DNA of 64,000 bases from Clostridiales bacterium (GCA_022785125.1 JALFRA010000013.1:1-64000), one strand, 5' to 3'; counted from the stretch's first letter, positions 6,764-18,741 are shown. Made by a program: numbers and translations. The notes: a model not told the origin generated them from the letters alone.

Positions 6764-9394
6764 CTACCCCCGGCTGGCCACCTTGGGGGCGCTCACCCGC
6801 TTACCCGGTTTATGGCTGCGGCGAAAGGTCTTGACCGCCTCGCACACCACCACCGGCGTCACCGCCAGACCGGCCACCACGCCCCAGGCCCGGGGGGACA
6901 GGGACACGGTGGAAAATACGGTTTGCAGCGGGGGCACCAGCAGCACCGCCAGCTGCATGGCAAGGCCGATGAGGAAGGCCTTGTTCATAGCCGGGTTGGA
7001 AGTTACCCCCAGCCGGAGGAGGGAGGCCTCCTCGCTGCGCACGTCAAAGGCGTGGAAGAGCTGACACAAGGTCAGGGTAGCGAAGGCCATGGTGTTGCCC
7101 GCCGCCAGAGAGCAGCCCGGCAGCATCCAGGCCCCCAGCACATAGGCCGCCAGGGTGAGGGCCCCCACCATCACCCCCTGCCAGGCCAGCCGGAAGGCAA
7201 AGCCGTGGGCAAAGAGGGACTCCCCCGCCTGCCGGGGCGGCCGGTCCATCACCCCCGGCTCCACCGGCTCCACCCCCAGCGCCAGAGCGGGCAGGGAGTC
7301 GGTGACCAGATTGAGCCACAGCAGCTGCACCGGGGCCAGAGGCATCTCGGGAAACCGAAACAGGGTGGCCAGGGCAATGGTCAAGATCTCCCCGATGTTG
7401 CAGGAGAGCAGGTAGTGAATGGCCTTTTTGATGTTGGCGTAGATGCCTCTCCCCTCCTCCACCGCCGAGACGATGGTGGCGAAGTTGTCGTCGGTAAGGA
7501 TCATGTCGGCCGCTCCCCGGGCCACATCGGTGCCCCCCTTGCCCATGGCGCAGCCGATGTCGGCGGCCTTGAGGGCGGGGGCGTCGTTGGTGCCGTCGCC
7601 GGTCATGGCCACCACCTTCCCCCTGGCCTGCCAGGCCTGGACGATGCGCAGCTTGTGCTCCGGCGACACCCGGGCGTACACGGCAAATTTGTCCACTTCC
7701 TCCTCCAGCGCCTGCTGGGGCAGAAAGTCCAGGTCCTCCCCGGTGAGGGCACGGTCCCCCTCCCGGCAGATGCCCAGCTCTTTGGCCACCGCCACGGCGG
7801 TGAGCTTGTGGTCGCCGGTGATCATCACCGGCCGCACTCCCGCCCTGTAGCACTGGTCCACCGCCCGGCGCACCTCCGGCCGGGGCGGGTCCATCATGCC
7901 CAGCAGCCCCACAAAGGTGAGGCCTTTCTCCAGGCTGTCGCTGTCCAGGCTGTGGGGCAGCCCCTCTATATCCTTGTAGGCCATCCCCAGCACCCGCAAA
8001 GCCTTGCCCGCCATGGCCTCGTTGCGCCCGGTGATCCGCCGCAGGGCGCTCTCGGTCAGCCGGCACCGGCGGGCCAGCACGTCGGGAGCCCCCTTCACCA
8101 TCACCCGGTATCCCCCGCCCGGCTTGCTATGTACGGTGGTCATGAGTTTTCGTTCGGAATCAAATGGAATTTCCCCTTTTCTGGGCCACTCCTCCTCCAA
8201 TTTGTTTTTATCCAGTCCGGCCCGTGCCGCCGCTTCCACCAGAGCCGCCTCGGTGGGATCGCCGGTACACACCGGGGTTTTCCCCTTCCAGCTCAGCTCG
8301 GCGTCGCCGCACAGAGTGCCGATGGTGAGGGCCAGATCCCGCTCCCCCTGGGAGGGCGTCCAGATGTCCACCACCGTCATTTTATTCTGGGTCAGGGTGC
8401 CCGTTTTGTCGGAGCAGATCACCCCGGCGCACCCCAAAGTTTCCACCGCCGGCAGCTTTTTGACTATGGCCCGCCGCTTGGCCATACGGCTTACACCCAG
8501 CGCCAGCACAATGGAAATGATGGCGGGCAGGCCCTCGGGGATGGCGGCCACCGCCAGAGATACGGCGGTGAGGAACATTTCCAGCAGATTCCGCCCCTGG
8601 AGCAGCCCCACCCCAAACATCACCGCGCACACGCACAGGCACAGGAAGGACAGGGTCTTGGAAATCTCCCCCATCTTTTTCTGTAAAGGTGTTTCACTTT
8701 CCCCTTTATCCATCAGGAGACCGGCGATATGACCCACCTCGGTATCCATTCCGGTGGCGGCCACCAGACAGGTGGCCCGGCCCCGGGTGACCACCGTGGC
8801 GGAGAGGAGCATATTGCGCCGTTCTGCCAGAGGGGTGTCGGCGGGCAGGGGTCCCAGGGCCCCCTTGTTGACCGGGGCGGACTCGCCGGTCATGGCGGAT
8901 TCGTCAGCCTGGAGTCCTACCGCCTCCAGGATGCGGCAATCGGCGGGCACCAGGTCCCCCGCCTCCAGGCGGATCACGTCGCCGGGCACCAGCTTGTCCG
9001 CCTCCACCCGGGTCAGCACCCCGTCCCGCAGAGCGTGGGCCACCGGGGCCGACATCTGGCTCAGGGCCTCCAGCGCCTTGCGGGCGCTGTCCTCCTGGGA
9101 CAGAGAGATAATTGCGTTTACCGCCACAATGCCCAAAATAATAGCGGCGTCCAGCCAGTCCTCTCCCCCGCTGGCCCACAGGGACAGGACCGCCGCCGCC
9201 AGCAGCACCAAAATCATGGGGTCCTTCAGCTGGCCCAGCAGCCGGGCCAGGAAGGACTTGTCCTTCTTGTGGGCCAGCTTGTTGGGGCCGTGAGCCACCA
9301 GCCGCCGGGCGGCCTCCGCCCCGGTCAGTCCGCCCTGATTGCTTCTCAATTCCTCCAGCGCCTGTTTGGCGCTGCACGCATACCACTGTGTCAT
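6764..9394 (-). CDS. P-type calcium-transporting ATPase
   Basis: 876-residue membrane pump that uses ATP to export Ca2+ (or a similar cation). Visible landmarks in order: N-terminal cation-ATPase domain, actuator motif MTGESAPV, membrane helix with AAIPEGLPAI (the PEGLP signature of Ca2+ pumps), phosphorylation motif CSDKTGTLTQN, nucleotide-binding MVKGAPDVL, hinge MTGDGTNDAPALKAADIG, and a helix with LLWLNLVTDSLPALALG whose N and D are Ca2+ ligands in SERCA/PMCA pumps. The start is the ATG at 9394, with AGGAG upstream; the frame continues further upstream but without a start signal. Transcribed alone. Ca2+ specificity is inferred from the motifs. Confidence 0.93.
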   Translation of the reverse strand: MTQWYACSAKQALEELRSNQGGLTGAEAARRLVAHGPNKLAHKKDKSFLARLLGQLKDPMILVLLAAAVLSLWASGGEDWLDAAIILGIVAVNAIISLSQEDSARKALEALSQMSAPVAHALRDGVLTRVEADKLVPGDVIRLEAGDLVPADCRILEAVGLQADESAMTGESAPVNKGALGPLPADTPLAERRNMLLSATVVTRGRATCLVAATGMDTEVGHIAGLLMDKGESETPLQKKMGEISKTLSFLCLCVCAVMFGVGLLQGRNLLEMFLTAVSLAVAAIPEGLPAIISIVLALGVSRMAKRRAIVKKLPAVETLGCAGVICSDKTGTLTQNKMTVVDIWTPSQGERDLALTIGTLCGDAELSWKGKTPVCTGDPTEAALVEAAARAGLDKNKLEEEWPRKGEIPFDSERKLMTTVHSKPGGGYRVMVKGAPDVLARRCRLTESALRRITGRNEAMAGKALRVLGMAYKDIEGLPHSLDSDSLEKGLTFVGLLGMMDPPRPEVRRAVDQCYRAGVRPVMITGDHKLTAVAVAKELGICREGDRALTGEDLDFLPQQALEEEVDKFAVYARVSPEHKLRIVQAWQARGKVVAMTGDGTNDAPALKAADIGCAMGKGGTDVARGAADMILTDDNFATIVSAVEEGRGIYANIKKAIHYLLSCNIGEILTIALATLFRFPEMPLAPVQLLWLNLVTDSLPALALGVEPVEPGVMDRPPRQAGESLFAHGFAFRLAWQGVMVGALTLAAYVLGAWMLPGCSLAAGNTMAFATLTLCQLFHAFDVRSEEASLLRLGVTSNPAMNKAFLIGLAMQLAVLLVPPLQTVFSTVSLSPRAWGVVAGLAVTPVVVCEAVKTFRRSHKPGKRVSAPKVASRG

Positions 9395-9490
9395 GGTGAC
9401 CGCTCCTCGCCTGTTTGTTTTCCATCTTTTGGATACAGTATAGCAGGCCTGTCCCCCGGAATTGGGGGAAAGCTGGCGGGGCGGGCAGAC

Positions 9491-9522
9491 AAAAAGCGGC
9501 CCCCGCGTAACGCGGGGGCCGC
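9491..9522 (-). terminator. Terminator of the family-5 substrate-binding protein gene
   Basis: Minus-strand stem GCGGCCCCCGCG / CGCGGGGGCCGC followed by TTTTT, immediately after the stop at 9529. Confidence 0.85.
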
Positions 9523-9528
9523 AAAGGC

Positions 9529-11073
9529 TTACTGGGTGATCTGCCAATAGGGGAACTGGAAAAACAAATTCTGCTGGGTGGGGGTCATGCCGGAAACTGC
9601 GTTCCACTGGGTGAGCACCGACCAGTTTTTGAAGCAGAGTACCCCAAAGGGGGGCTCCTCCGCCAGCCGGGCAAAGAGCTGCCGGGCGCCGAGATCCCGG
9701 CTCTGTCCGCTGGTGGCCCGATAGCTCTGGAGCAGCTGTGCGGCCTGAGGGTCGCTGTAGCCCCCGTAGTTGAGGGCGCCCCCGGCGGCGATCAGGGGGG
9801 TGAGGTCAAAGTCGGCGGTAAGCCGCACCTCCCCCAGATAGAGGTCAAAATCTCCCTTCTGGAGGGCGGAGACATAGGCGTCCCAGTCCAGCTTGGTGAG
9901 GGTGGCGTGGATACCCAGATCGTTGAGGCCGTTGACCAGATGCTGGGCCGCTGCCGCCCGGTCCTGATTTTCGGCAGATACCACCAGTTCCAGGCTGAGG
10001 GTCTGCCGTCCGTTGACCCAGCCGCTGCCGGTATTGGTCCAGCCCGCGGCGGTAAGGGCCTCGTCCACCGCCTGGGAGGAGTAGCTGAGGGCGGACGCCT
10101 GATCCTCATGATAGAGGGCGGTGCCGGGGTGGACCGGCAGGGCGGCGGGCTGGGCGTGGCGGGAGAAGATGGCAGTGGATACCGACTCCCGGTCAAAGGC
10201 CCGCAGCAGGGCACGCCGCACCCCAGCGTCCCTGCAGGGGCCGCTGAGGGTGTTGAAGCCCACATACACCATGGTGGAGGTGGGGTAATCCAGGGTATCA
10301 AAGGAGCCGGAGAAGCCCAGGGCATTGGTGGCGGTCAGGTCGGTGGATACCAGAGAAATGTCCTTGGTATCAAAGGCGTGGATCAAATCGTCGGCCTCCT
10401 GAATGGCCCGCAGGGGAATGGTATCCAGGGGCAGCTGCTCCCCCTGCCACCAGCGGCTGTTGATGGTGAGGGACAGCTCACTTCCGCTGCCGGAGAGCAC
10501 ATAGGGCCCGGTGCCCAGGGGGGTGCCCCCGGTCTCCTTGACGATGGGGATATCCAGCAGAGCGGGCAGAGAGGCATTGGCCCGGCTGAGGGCCACGGTC
10601 ACCGTTCCCTGTCCCGCTGTAATGGCGCCGATATCGGTAAACCGGGCGGAATAGAGGGGGCTGGTACGGGCGCTCTCCAGGGAGGAGACCACCTCCGCCG
10701 AGGTGAGGGGGCTCCCGTCGGAGAAGGTGACGCCGGAGCGCAGGGTAAAGGTCCAGGTCAGCCCGTCCTCCGAGGTGGTGTAGCGGTCGCACAGCACCTG
10801 GCTGACCTCAAACTGCTGATCCAGGGCAAAGAGCCCCTCATACATCAGCCCGCCCAGAGACAGGTTGGTACGGTTGCTGCCGGTGATGGGGTGGAATCCG
10901 GCCTGAGGATAGCAGGCCAGGGTAAATTCCGCTCCCTCAGGGGCAGGGGTGGCGCTGGCGGCAGGCTCCGGCGTGGGGGTGGTCTCCGGCTCCGGACCTC
11001 CGGTACAGCCCGTCAAGACCAGGCAGAGGGCGGCCCCCAAAGCCGCCAAAAACCGTCGTGTTCGTTTGTTCAA
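9529..11073 (-). CDS. ABC-transporter substrate-binding lipoprotein, family 5 (oligopeptide/nickel type)
   Basis: 514-residue lipoprotein (lipobox VLTGC, Cys23), a Pro/Thr/Ala linker, then a DppA/OppA-like fold: GGLMYEGLF near the N-terminus, the family signature around DGLTWTFTLRSGVTFSDGSPLTSAEVV, and GFNTLSGPCRDAGVRRALLRAFDRE in the middle. It would capture peptides or a similar solute outside the membrane for an ABC importer. No permease or ATPase gene is adjacent, so the partner is elsewhere or the protein acts as an orphan. The start is a TTG at 11073 with AGGAGGGG upstream. A 191-base hairpin-rich gap separates it from pgeF upstream. Confidence 0.85.
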   Translation of the reverse strand: MNKRTRRFLAALGAALCLVLTGCTGGPEPETTPTPEPAASATPAPEGAEFTLACYPQAGFHPITGSNRTNLSLGGLMYEGLFALDQQFEVSQVLCDRYTTSEDGLTWTFTLRSGVTFSDGSPLTSAEVVSSLESARTSPLYSARFTDIGAITAGQGTVTVALSRANASLPALLDIPIVKETGGTPLGTGPYVLSGSGSELSLTINSRWWQGEQLPLDTIPLRAIQEADDLIHAFDTKDISLVSTDLTATNALGFSGSFDTLDYPTSTMVYVGFNTLSGPCRDAGVRRALLRAFDRESVSTAIFSRHAQPAALPVHPGTALYHEDQASALSYSSQAVDEALTAAGWTNTGSGWVNGRQTLSLELVVSAENQDRAAAAQHLVNGLNDLGIHATLTKLDWDAYVSALQKGDFDLYLGEVRLTADFDLTPLIAAGGALNYGGYSDPQAAQLLQSYRATSGQSRDLGARQLFARLAEEPPFGVLCFKNWSVLTQWNAVSGMTPTQQNLFFQFPYWQITQ

Positions 11074-11113
11074 GGGCAGCCCCTCCTGTCTGTAAGTGCC
11101 GTATAAAACACAC

Positions 11114-11267
11114 CGTTCCGGGAATTCACTTCCCGGAACGGTACCACTGCTTGCCCGCACTGGCGGGCAACCGTCTCCCCCGTGGGGAGGCGAGGGGGGT
11201 ATCAAAACCGTTGTGCCGCAAGGCGGCGCGGCGGTTTTGTATCTAGGGGGGAATATATTCCCCCCTA
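11114..11267 (-). repeat. Hairpin-rich gap with CTAGATAC linker
   Basis: Successive dyads between pgeF and the next gene: CCGTTCCGGGAA / TTCCCGGAACGG (about 11118-11146), TTGCCCGC / GCGGGCAA, and TAGGGGGG / CCCCCCTA overlapping the pgeF stop codon. Directly downstream of this last hairpin, on the minus strand, is CTAGATACAAAACCGCC, which recurs almost unchanged behind another hairpin downstream of prs (about 26190-26220). Confidence 0.55.
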
Positions 11268-12077
11268 GACGATTGCGATCATAGCAGCCTGGCTGCCCCG
11301 CTCCCCGTGGGTAAAGCGATGGGACCAGTACTTGTCGTGGAGGCAGGCGGTGCAGTCGCCGGACACGGCAATATGCTCAGGGTCCAGGCCCACGCTCTCC
11401 AACCGTTTGGCGTTGAGAGCCTTCAGATCCACATGGAACTTGCCGGTGGGCAGCACCTGGATGCAGTGGAGCGCGGAGGCGCCCATGGCCTCGGTCATGG
11501 CATTGGGCACGTCCTCGTGGGTCTCGAAGCAGCACTTGGAAATGCCGGGGCCGATGGCGGCCAGAATGTCCAGCCGGTCACAGCCGTAGCAATCCACCAT
11601 CCGCTCCACCGCCTTGGCGGCAATGCCCAGAGCGGTACCCCGCCAACCGGCGTGGACCGCCCCCACCACCCGGCGCACCGGATCGTAGAGCAGGATGGGC
11701 AGGCAGTCGGCGGTAAAGACAGTAAGCACCACGCCGGGGATGTCGGTGACCAGGCCGTCGGCCTGCCAGGGCTCCGGCTCGTCCAGACCAATGCCCAGGT
11801 CGGCGGTGGTGACGGAACGCACCGTATCCCCATGGACCTGGCTGGCGCACACCACGCCCTTCACATCGGCTCCGATGGCGGCGCAGAACCGGCGGTAGTT
11901 CTCCGCCACTCTGGCCGGATCGTCTCCCCGGGTCATGCTCAGGTTGAGGGAGTCGTAGATTCCCTCCGACACCCCGCCCAGCCGGGTGGAAAAGCCGTGG
12001 ACCGCCCCGCCGGCGGCCTCAACGCCGTCAGAGGCCAGGTACACCAGACCATTTTTGTTGTGTTCAATGATGTTCAT
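11265..12077 (-). CDS. pgeF: Peptidoglycan editing factor / multicopper-oxidase-like purine phosphorylase (YfiH/LACC1 family)
   Basis: 270-residue cytoplasmic protein of the DUF152 family. Conserved features: HGFSTRLGGVSEG, SQVHGD, TADCLPILLYD and GAVHAGWRGT, which carry the His and Cys metal ligands. Members edit peptidoglycan precursors in E. coli, and human and bacterial relatives phosphorolyse adenosine, inosine and methylthioadenosine. Given the purine-related genes elsewhere in the window, the nucleoside activity is an attractive but unproven reading. The start ATG at 12077 has AAAGGAGA upstream. The TAG stop lies inside a perfect hairpin (TAGGGGGG...CCCCCCTA). Confidence 0.9.
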   Translation of the reverse strand: MNIIEHNKNGLVYLASDGVEAAGGAVHGFSTRLGGVSEGIYDSLNLSMTRGDDPARVAENYRRFCAAIGADVKGVVCASQVHGDTVRSVTTADLGIGLDEPEPWQADGLVTDIPGVVLTVFTADCLPILLYDPVRRVVGAVHAGWRGTALGIAAKAVERMVDCYGCDRLDILAAIGPGISKCCFETHEDVPNAMTEAMGASALHCIQVLPTGKFHVDLKALNAKRLESVGLDPEHIAVSGDCTACLHDKYWSHRFTHGERGSQAAMIAIV

Positions 12078-12093
12078 ATGGTCTCCTTTATCC

Positions 12094-12160
12094 AGGGCGG
12101 GCGGTCCGGAGGCCCGCCCCTACGGGTTTCCGTAGGGGGCGGCGTCCCCGACGCCCCGCT
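12094..12160. repeat. CCCCTACG / GTAGGGG palindromic repeat, copy 1
   Basis: A core dyad CCCCTACG - 7 bases - GTAGGGG is flanked by GC-rich small dyads (GGCGTCCCCGACGCC on the right). A second copy of the same plan and wording is at 55272-55338. Lies between secA and pgeF. Confidence 0.65.
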
Positions 12161-12178
12161 TCTGGGACCAGGCTGCTT

Positions 12179-14926
<2,748 letters not shown>

Positions 14927-15234
14927 GTGTCTGATTCACCTTTCTGATCTCCACCGCGCAAAACGCGGCTGTTGACATTGATTCAGTTTCCTAGTATAGC
15001 ATAACCCCTTTAAAGATAAAAGAATAAATTGTGAACAAAATCGCATTTCCCTGCTTTTCCCTGTTTCTGATCACGGCTATTATCCCATCATGCAATAAGT
15101 GTGCATTTTTGCACACCTGCCGGCGGAAAAACTATGATACACTCTTTCCAAGCCCAAAAACAGGTAGTATAATCAAAAAATAGTCAATCATTTTTTGTAA
15201 AATCATCCGTATTTTATCAGGAAGGAGGGGCGCC
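14927..15234. other. Divergent intergenic region between secA and the HTH-kinase operon
   Basis: 308 bases, clearly more AT-rich than the flanks. It holds a minus-strand TATACT (about 14992) that may be the secA -10, and the dyad operator and promoter of the plus-strand operon (15099-15138). No small gene was found. Confidence 0.6.
15099..15138 (+). promoter_or_regulatory. Promoter with dyad operator of the HTH-kinase operon
   Basis: Perfect 7-base dyad GTGTGCA-TTTT-TGCACAC (15099-15116) whose right arm overlaps the -35 TTGCAC (15109-15114). The -10 TATGAT (15133-15138) follows after 18 bases. The same 18-base dyad plan recurs at 17544-17561. Confidence 0.65.
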
Positions 15235-15645
15235 GTGAAAACCACAGAAGAACTGCGCAACGCGATTTGCACATCCTCCGATCCCGCCATGCTGGCAGGG
15301 TGCGCGTTCACACCGCCGGACTTCACCTTTTATTTATGCAGCCTGCTGGAGCGGCGGGGCTGGCTGGTCAAGGACGCCATCCGGGCCTGCTATCTGGAGC
15401 GGTCCTATGGCTATCAGCTCTTCAATGGCACCCGTCCTCCCACCCGTACCTTTCTGCTGCGGCTGGCCCTGGCGCTGGAGCTGGGAGAGGAGGAGGCCCA
15501 GCAGCTGCTCGCCCGCTGCGGCAAGGCCTCCCTCTATCCCCGCAGCCGGTTTGACGCGGCGGTGCTCTACGGACTGACCCATCACCTGACCCTGGAGGAG
15601 ACCGACGAGCTGCTCCTCTCTCTGGGAGAAGGGGGGCTTTTGTGA
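15235..15645 (+). CDS. XRE-like HTH protein, partner of the kinase
   Basis: 136 residues, GTG start with GAAGGAGG upstream. The middle part (about residues 45-95: WLVKDAIRACYLERSYGYQLFNGTR..TFLLRLALALELGEEEAQQLLARCG) reads as an XRE-type helix-turn-helix in which recognition and scaffold helices are recognisable. The last bases overlap the kinase start (GTGA), so the two are translationally coupled. It is the obvious candidate to bind the dyad at its own promoter; this is inference. Similar HTH-kinase pairs occur in clostridia, but I cannot name a characterised one. Confidence 0.75.
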   Translation: MKTTEELRNAICTSSDPAMLAGCAFTPPDFTFYLCSLLERRGWLVKDAIRACYLERSYGYQLFNGTRPPTRTFLLRLALALELGEEEAQQLLARCGKASLYPRSRFDAAVLYGLTHHLTLEETDELLLSLGEGGLL

Positions 15646-17522
15646 GCCGCACCGATGATTTTCGTCAAGACTACAAGCAGGTGGTGGACAGTCTGTCCCT
15701 GCCCGACCGCATCGCCCTGGTCTACCGGCCGGAGGCCTGCCTGGCGGAGCGGGAGAGCCGCAGCGTGTGGCTCCTCCGCCGCCGGTGCGACGAGGCCCCC
15801 TATGCGCTCAAGATCGCCCGGGAGGGGGGCGAGGACCTGGAGGAGGAGTTCCGGCTGCTCACCCAGCTCTACCCCGCTCTGGCAGGCCGCGTGCCCCTGG
15901 CCGCCGACTGCTTCCGGCAGGAGCAGTCGGTCTATCTGGTCCGCAGCTATCTGCCCGGCCAGTCCCTGACCCGTTATCTGGACCGCACCGGCCCCTGTGA
16001 CGAGGCCCACTGCCGCCAGCTGGGTGGACAGCTGGTGGAGCTGCTGGAGCGGCTCCACGGGATGGACCCGCCCATCATCCACCGGGATATCAAGCCGGAC
16101 AATATCATCGTGGGATCTGACGGGGGCGTGGGGCTCATCGACTTCGGCATCGCCCGGCAGTACAAGCCCCACCGGGACAGCGACACCCGCATTATGGGCA
16201 GCTCGGTTACCGCGCCGCCGGAGCAATACGGCTTTGCCCAGACCGACGAGCGGGCCGACCTGTATGCCCTTGGCGCCACCCTGATCTGGGCCCTCACCGG
16301 CTCCTATGACCGGGGCAGTCTGGAGGAGGCCCCCGTATCCCGGCAGCTGAAGGGGGTGCTGCGCAAATGCACCGCCTTCAGTCCCGACGACCGCTATCCC
16401 ACCGCTGGGGCACTGAAGGACGCCCTTGGCGGCAGGTCCCGCCGGGGGCCGGTAACGCTGGCGGCAGCGGCCTGTGCCCTGGCCCTATGCCTGGGGGTGG
16501 CCGGAGGGGCAGTCCTCCCCCGGATGCAGGCGTCCCAGCCGGTGGAATTCTCCTCCTACTGTCTGGAGCTGGCAGTGCGGGAGGAGCTGGACCGGCCCCT
16601 GGGAGAGATCACCTACGGCGATCTGGAGCAGGTGGAGCGGCTGGCTCTGCTGGGCAACGAGGTGCTGGAGGACCCCTCGTCCTATTCCTATTATATGAAT
16701 GATACCACCGGTGATACCTCTCGGGGCGATGTGTCCGACCTATCCCTGCTGGCTCATATGCCCAATCTGGAGGAGGTATGGCTGTGCCGGCAGCAGATCA
16801 CCGAACTGTCCCCTCTGGAGGGGCTGCCCATCACCACGCTGGTGGTGTGCGACAACCACATTGAGGACCTGTCTCCCCTCTCCTCCCTCATCGGCCTGAG
16901 CACCCTGTGGCTGGGGGGCAACACCCCCTCCGATCTGAGTCCGCTGGCGGGACTGGCCAGGCTGCGGAACCTGAATCTGGACGGGGTGGGCGGCGGCGAC
17001 CAGCTCACCCCCCTGGACAGTCTGGCTCCCCTGACTGATCTGCCTCTGGTCCGCCTGTCCCTGGGCGGGCGTACGGTGTCCGACGGAGACTGGTCGGTGC
17101 TGGCTACTCTGCCCCTGCTGGAGGAGCTCTCCCTGTGGGCGCCCCCGGAGGAGGCGGTGGCCGCTCTGACAAAGCGGGAGCAGCTGCCCATCCTGAACGT
17201 GGGCCTGCTGCCCTGTGAGGATCTGTCTGTTCTGGCGGGCTGCCAGGTAGTGGACCTGCGGCTCCACGCCGGGCAGAACTCCCTGGAAGGGGCGGGCGAC
17301 CTGCCCCGGCTGCGCAATCTGGGGCTGTTCAGCTCCCATGTCACCGACCTGTCCCCCCTGGCCCAGGCCGGACTGCTGGAGACCTTCTGCTTCAACGGCC
17401 CTGCCGTCCCCGACTTCTCCCCCCTGACTGACCTGCCCCGGCTCAATCTGGTGCTGGTGCCCCAGTCCATGACGGCCTCTGCCGAGATTGCCTGTCCCGG
17501 CAGGGTAAGCTCCCTGGGATAA
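15642..17522 (+). CDS. Receptor-like Ser/Thr protein kinase with extracellular leucine-rich repeats
   Basis: 626 residues. Kinase domain about 20-262: VAIK-type lysine in YALKIA (K57), catalytic loop IIHRDIKPDNII (D149), DFG at 167-169, APPEQYG activation segment end, DLYALGATL. The glycine-rich loop is not recognisable as GxGxxG. One membrane helix at about 271-292, then an outer segment with LRRs of the internalin type (repeats of LSPLxxLxxLxxLxLxxN, about residues 370-615). The topology is therefore cytoplasmic kinase, single helix, external LRR. Start GTG at 15642 overlaps the upstream stop. A secreted stalk-domain protein follows 112 bases after the stop. Ligand and substrates are unknown. 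Confidence 0.88.
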   Translation: MSRTDDFRQDYKQVVDSLSLPDRIALVYRPEACLAERESRSVWLLRRRCDEAPYALKIAREGGEDLEEEFRLLTQLYPALAGRVPLAADCFRQEQSVYLVRSYLPGQSLTRYLDRTGPCDEAHCRQLGGQLVELLERLHGMDPPIIHRDIKPDNIIVGSDGGVGLIDFGIARQYKPHRDSDTRIMGSSVTAPPEQYGFAQTDERADLYALGATLIWALTGSYDRGSLEEAPVSRQLKGVLRKCTAFSPDDRYPTAGALKDALGGRSRRGPVTLAAAACALALCLGVAGGAVLPRMQASQPVEFSSYCLELAVREELDRPLGEITYGDLEQVERLALLGNEVLEDPSSYSYYMNDTTGDTSRGDVSDLSLLAHMPNLEEVWLCRQQITELSPLEGLPITTLVVCDNHIEDLSPLSSLIGLSTLWLGGNTPSDLSPLAGLARLRNLNLDGVGGGDQLTPLDSLAPLTDLPLVRLSLGGRTVSDGDWSVLATLPLLEELSLWAPPEEAVAALTKREQLPILNVGLLPCEDLSVLAGCQVVDLRLHAGQNSLEGAGDLPRLRNLGLFSSHVTDLSPLAQAGLLETFCFNGPAVPDFSPLTDLPRLNLVLVPQSMTASAEIACPGRVSSLG

Positions 17523-17543
17523 GGGCCCCGCCCGCCGGCACAA

Positions 17544-17561
17544 GTGTGCATTCGCGCACAC
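17544..17561. promoter_or_regulatory. Second copy of the GTGTGC dyad operator
   Basis: GTGTGCA-TTCG-CGCACAC, same spacing as the dyad at 15099-15116 with one arm mismatch, located upstream of the stalk-domain gene. A 10-base palindrome ACAGTACTGT (17571-17580) follows. No convincing -35/-10 pair could be placed. Confidence 0.55.
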
Positions 17562-17634
17562 CACTTTCTTACAGTACTGTGGTATGCTGGTTTCAACCCT
17601 TGAAACCCCGCAGTTCATGAAAGGAAGTGTCTCT

Positions 17635-18669
17635 ATGAAAAAAAGGACCCGCATGGCCGCTCTGGCCCTCACTGTGGTGCTGGGCACCGGCACCGCCGCC
17701 CTGGCCGCCGGTAATCTGGTCAGCATCGCCGTCAACCCGGGCATGAAGCTGTCCATCGACGGCGAGGCCTTTGTGCCCAAGGACGTCAACGGCAAGGAAA
17801 TGGACGTGTTCGCCTACAACGGCACCACCTATGTGCCCATCCGGGCCATCAGTGAGGCCTTCGGCAAGGAAGTGGGCTACGACGCCGCCACCCAGACCGC
17901 CGTCATTCAGTCCGTAAAGCCCCCCTACGATCCCGACAAGGTAGACTATGTACTCTCCGTGGAGCCCGAGCCCTACGTCAATGACAACGGCGAGGAGGAG
18001 CTGTGGTACAACGGCGTGGGCTATGAGTTCCGCTGGTGGCTGCCCGAGGAGCAGCAGAACAGCAGCTTTACCGTCAAGCTGGTGGAGGGCCAGCTGCCTG
18101 ACGGCATCACCCTGTTGGGCGACCACCTGGAGGGCGAGTGCCAGGCCGCCGGTGAAACCGACGTGACCTTTACCGTCACCCCCAGAAAGGGCGACCCCGT
18201 CACCCGCACCCTCCACTTCCGGTTCGTGGAGTCCGGCGAATTTGCGGTGGCCCCCATCATCCTGTGGGGCAAGGTAGGCGACACCGTGGACCGGGCCGGC
18301 ATCAACTCCTTCTATGACGGCATCTTCTACACCGCCGACGACCTGACCGCCGACCGGGAGATCCCCGGCGCCTCCCCCCTGGGTACCCAGGCCACCCTGG
18401 ACGCTCTGGCCGAGTACGGTCTGTCTCTGGACCATGAGGTCATTGAGAATGAGGACGGCTACCGCTGGGCAGACAAGTACCTGACCGGCACCTTTACCAA
18501 GGCCACCGACGGCTGGGTGAAGATCTCCATCCCGGTATACGCCACCGCCGGTACCTCCAACCCGGACTTCCCTATGGAGGAGAACTTCTGGTTCTACGAC
18601 GATGAAAACGGCGATACCCGGCTGGTCCACGGCAATGTGGACGTCTACCTCAATATTATCGGCTTCTGA
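17635..18669 (+). CDS. Secreted stalk-domain (copper amine oxidase N-like) protein
   Basis: 344 residues. Signal peptide (MKKRTRMAALALTVVLGTGTAALAAG), then a copper-amine-oxidase N-terminal-like stalk domain (residues about 30-100; DGEAFVPKDVNGKEMDVFAYNGTTYVPIRAISEAFGKEVGYD), then Ig-like or unassigned beta-rich sequence. Start ATG at 17635 with AAAGGAAG upstream. No enzyme motif seen. The shared dyad operator and gene order suggest it works with, or is an output of, the LRR kinase system. Confidence 0.75.
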   Translation: MKKRTRMAALALTVVLGTGTAALAAGNLVSIAVNPGMKLSIDGEAFVPKDVNGKEMDVFAYNGTTYVPIRAISEAFGKEVGYDAATQTAVIQSVKPPYDPDKVDYVLSVEPEPYVNDNGEEELWYNGVGYEFRWWLPEEQQNSSFTVKLVEGQLPDGITLLGDHLEGECQAAGETDVTFTVTPRKGDPVTRTLHFRFVESGEFAVAPIILWGKVGDTVDRAGINSFYDGIFYTADDLTADREIPGASPLGTQATLDALAEYGLSLDHEVIENEDGYRWADKYLTGTFTKATDGWVKISIPVYATAGTSNPDFPMEENFWFYDDENGDTRLVHGNVDVYLNIIGF

Positions 18670-18700
18670 TCCACGATTCCCATCTTTCTTTCCCTATACA

Positions 18701-18732
18701 GAAGGGGCCCGGCGCAATGCGCCGGGCCCCTT
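18701..18732. terminator. Bidirectional terminator between stalk protein and mfd
   Basis: Perfect stem GAAGGGGCCCGGCGC / GCGCCGGGCCCCTTC between two convergent genes. Confidence 0.8.
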
Positions 18733-18741
18733 CTGTCTGTT

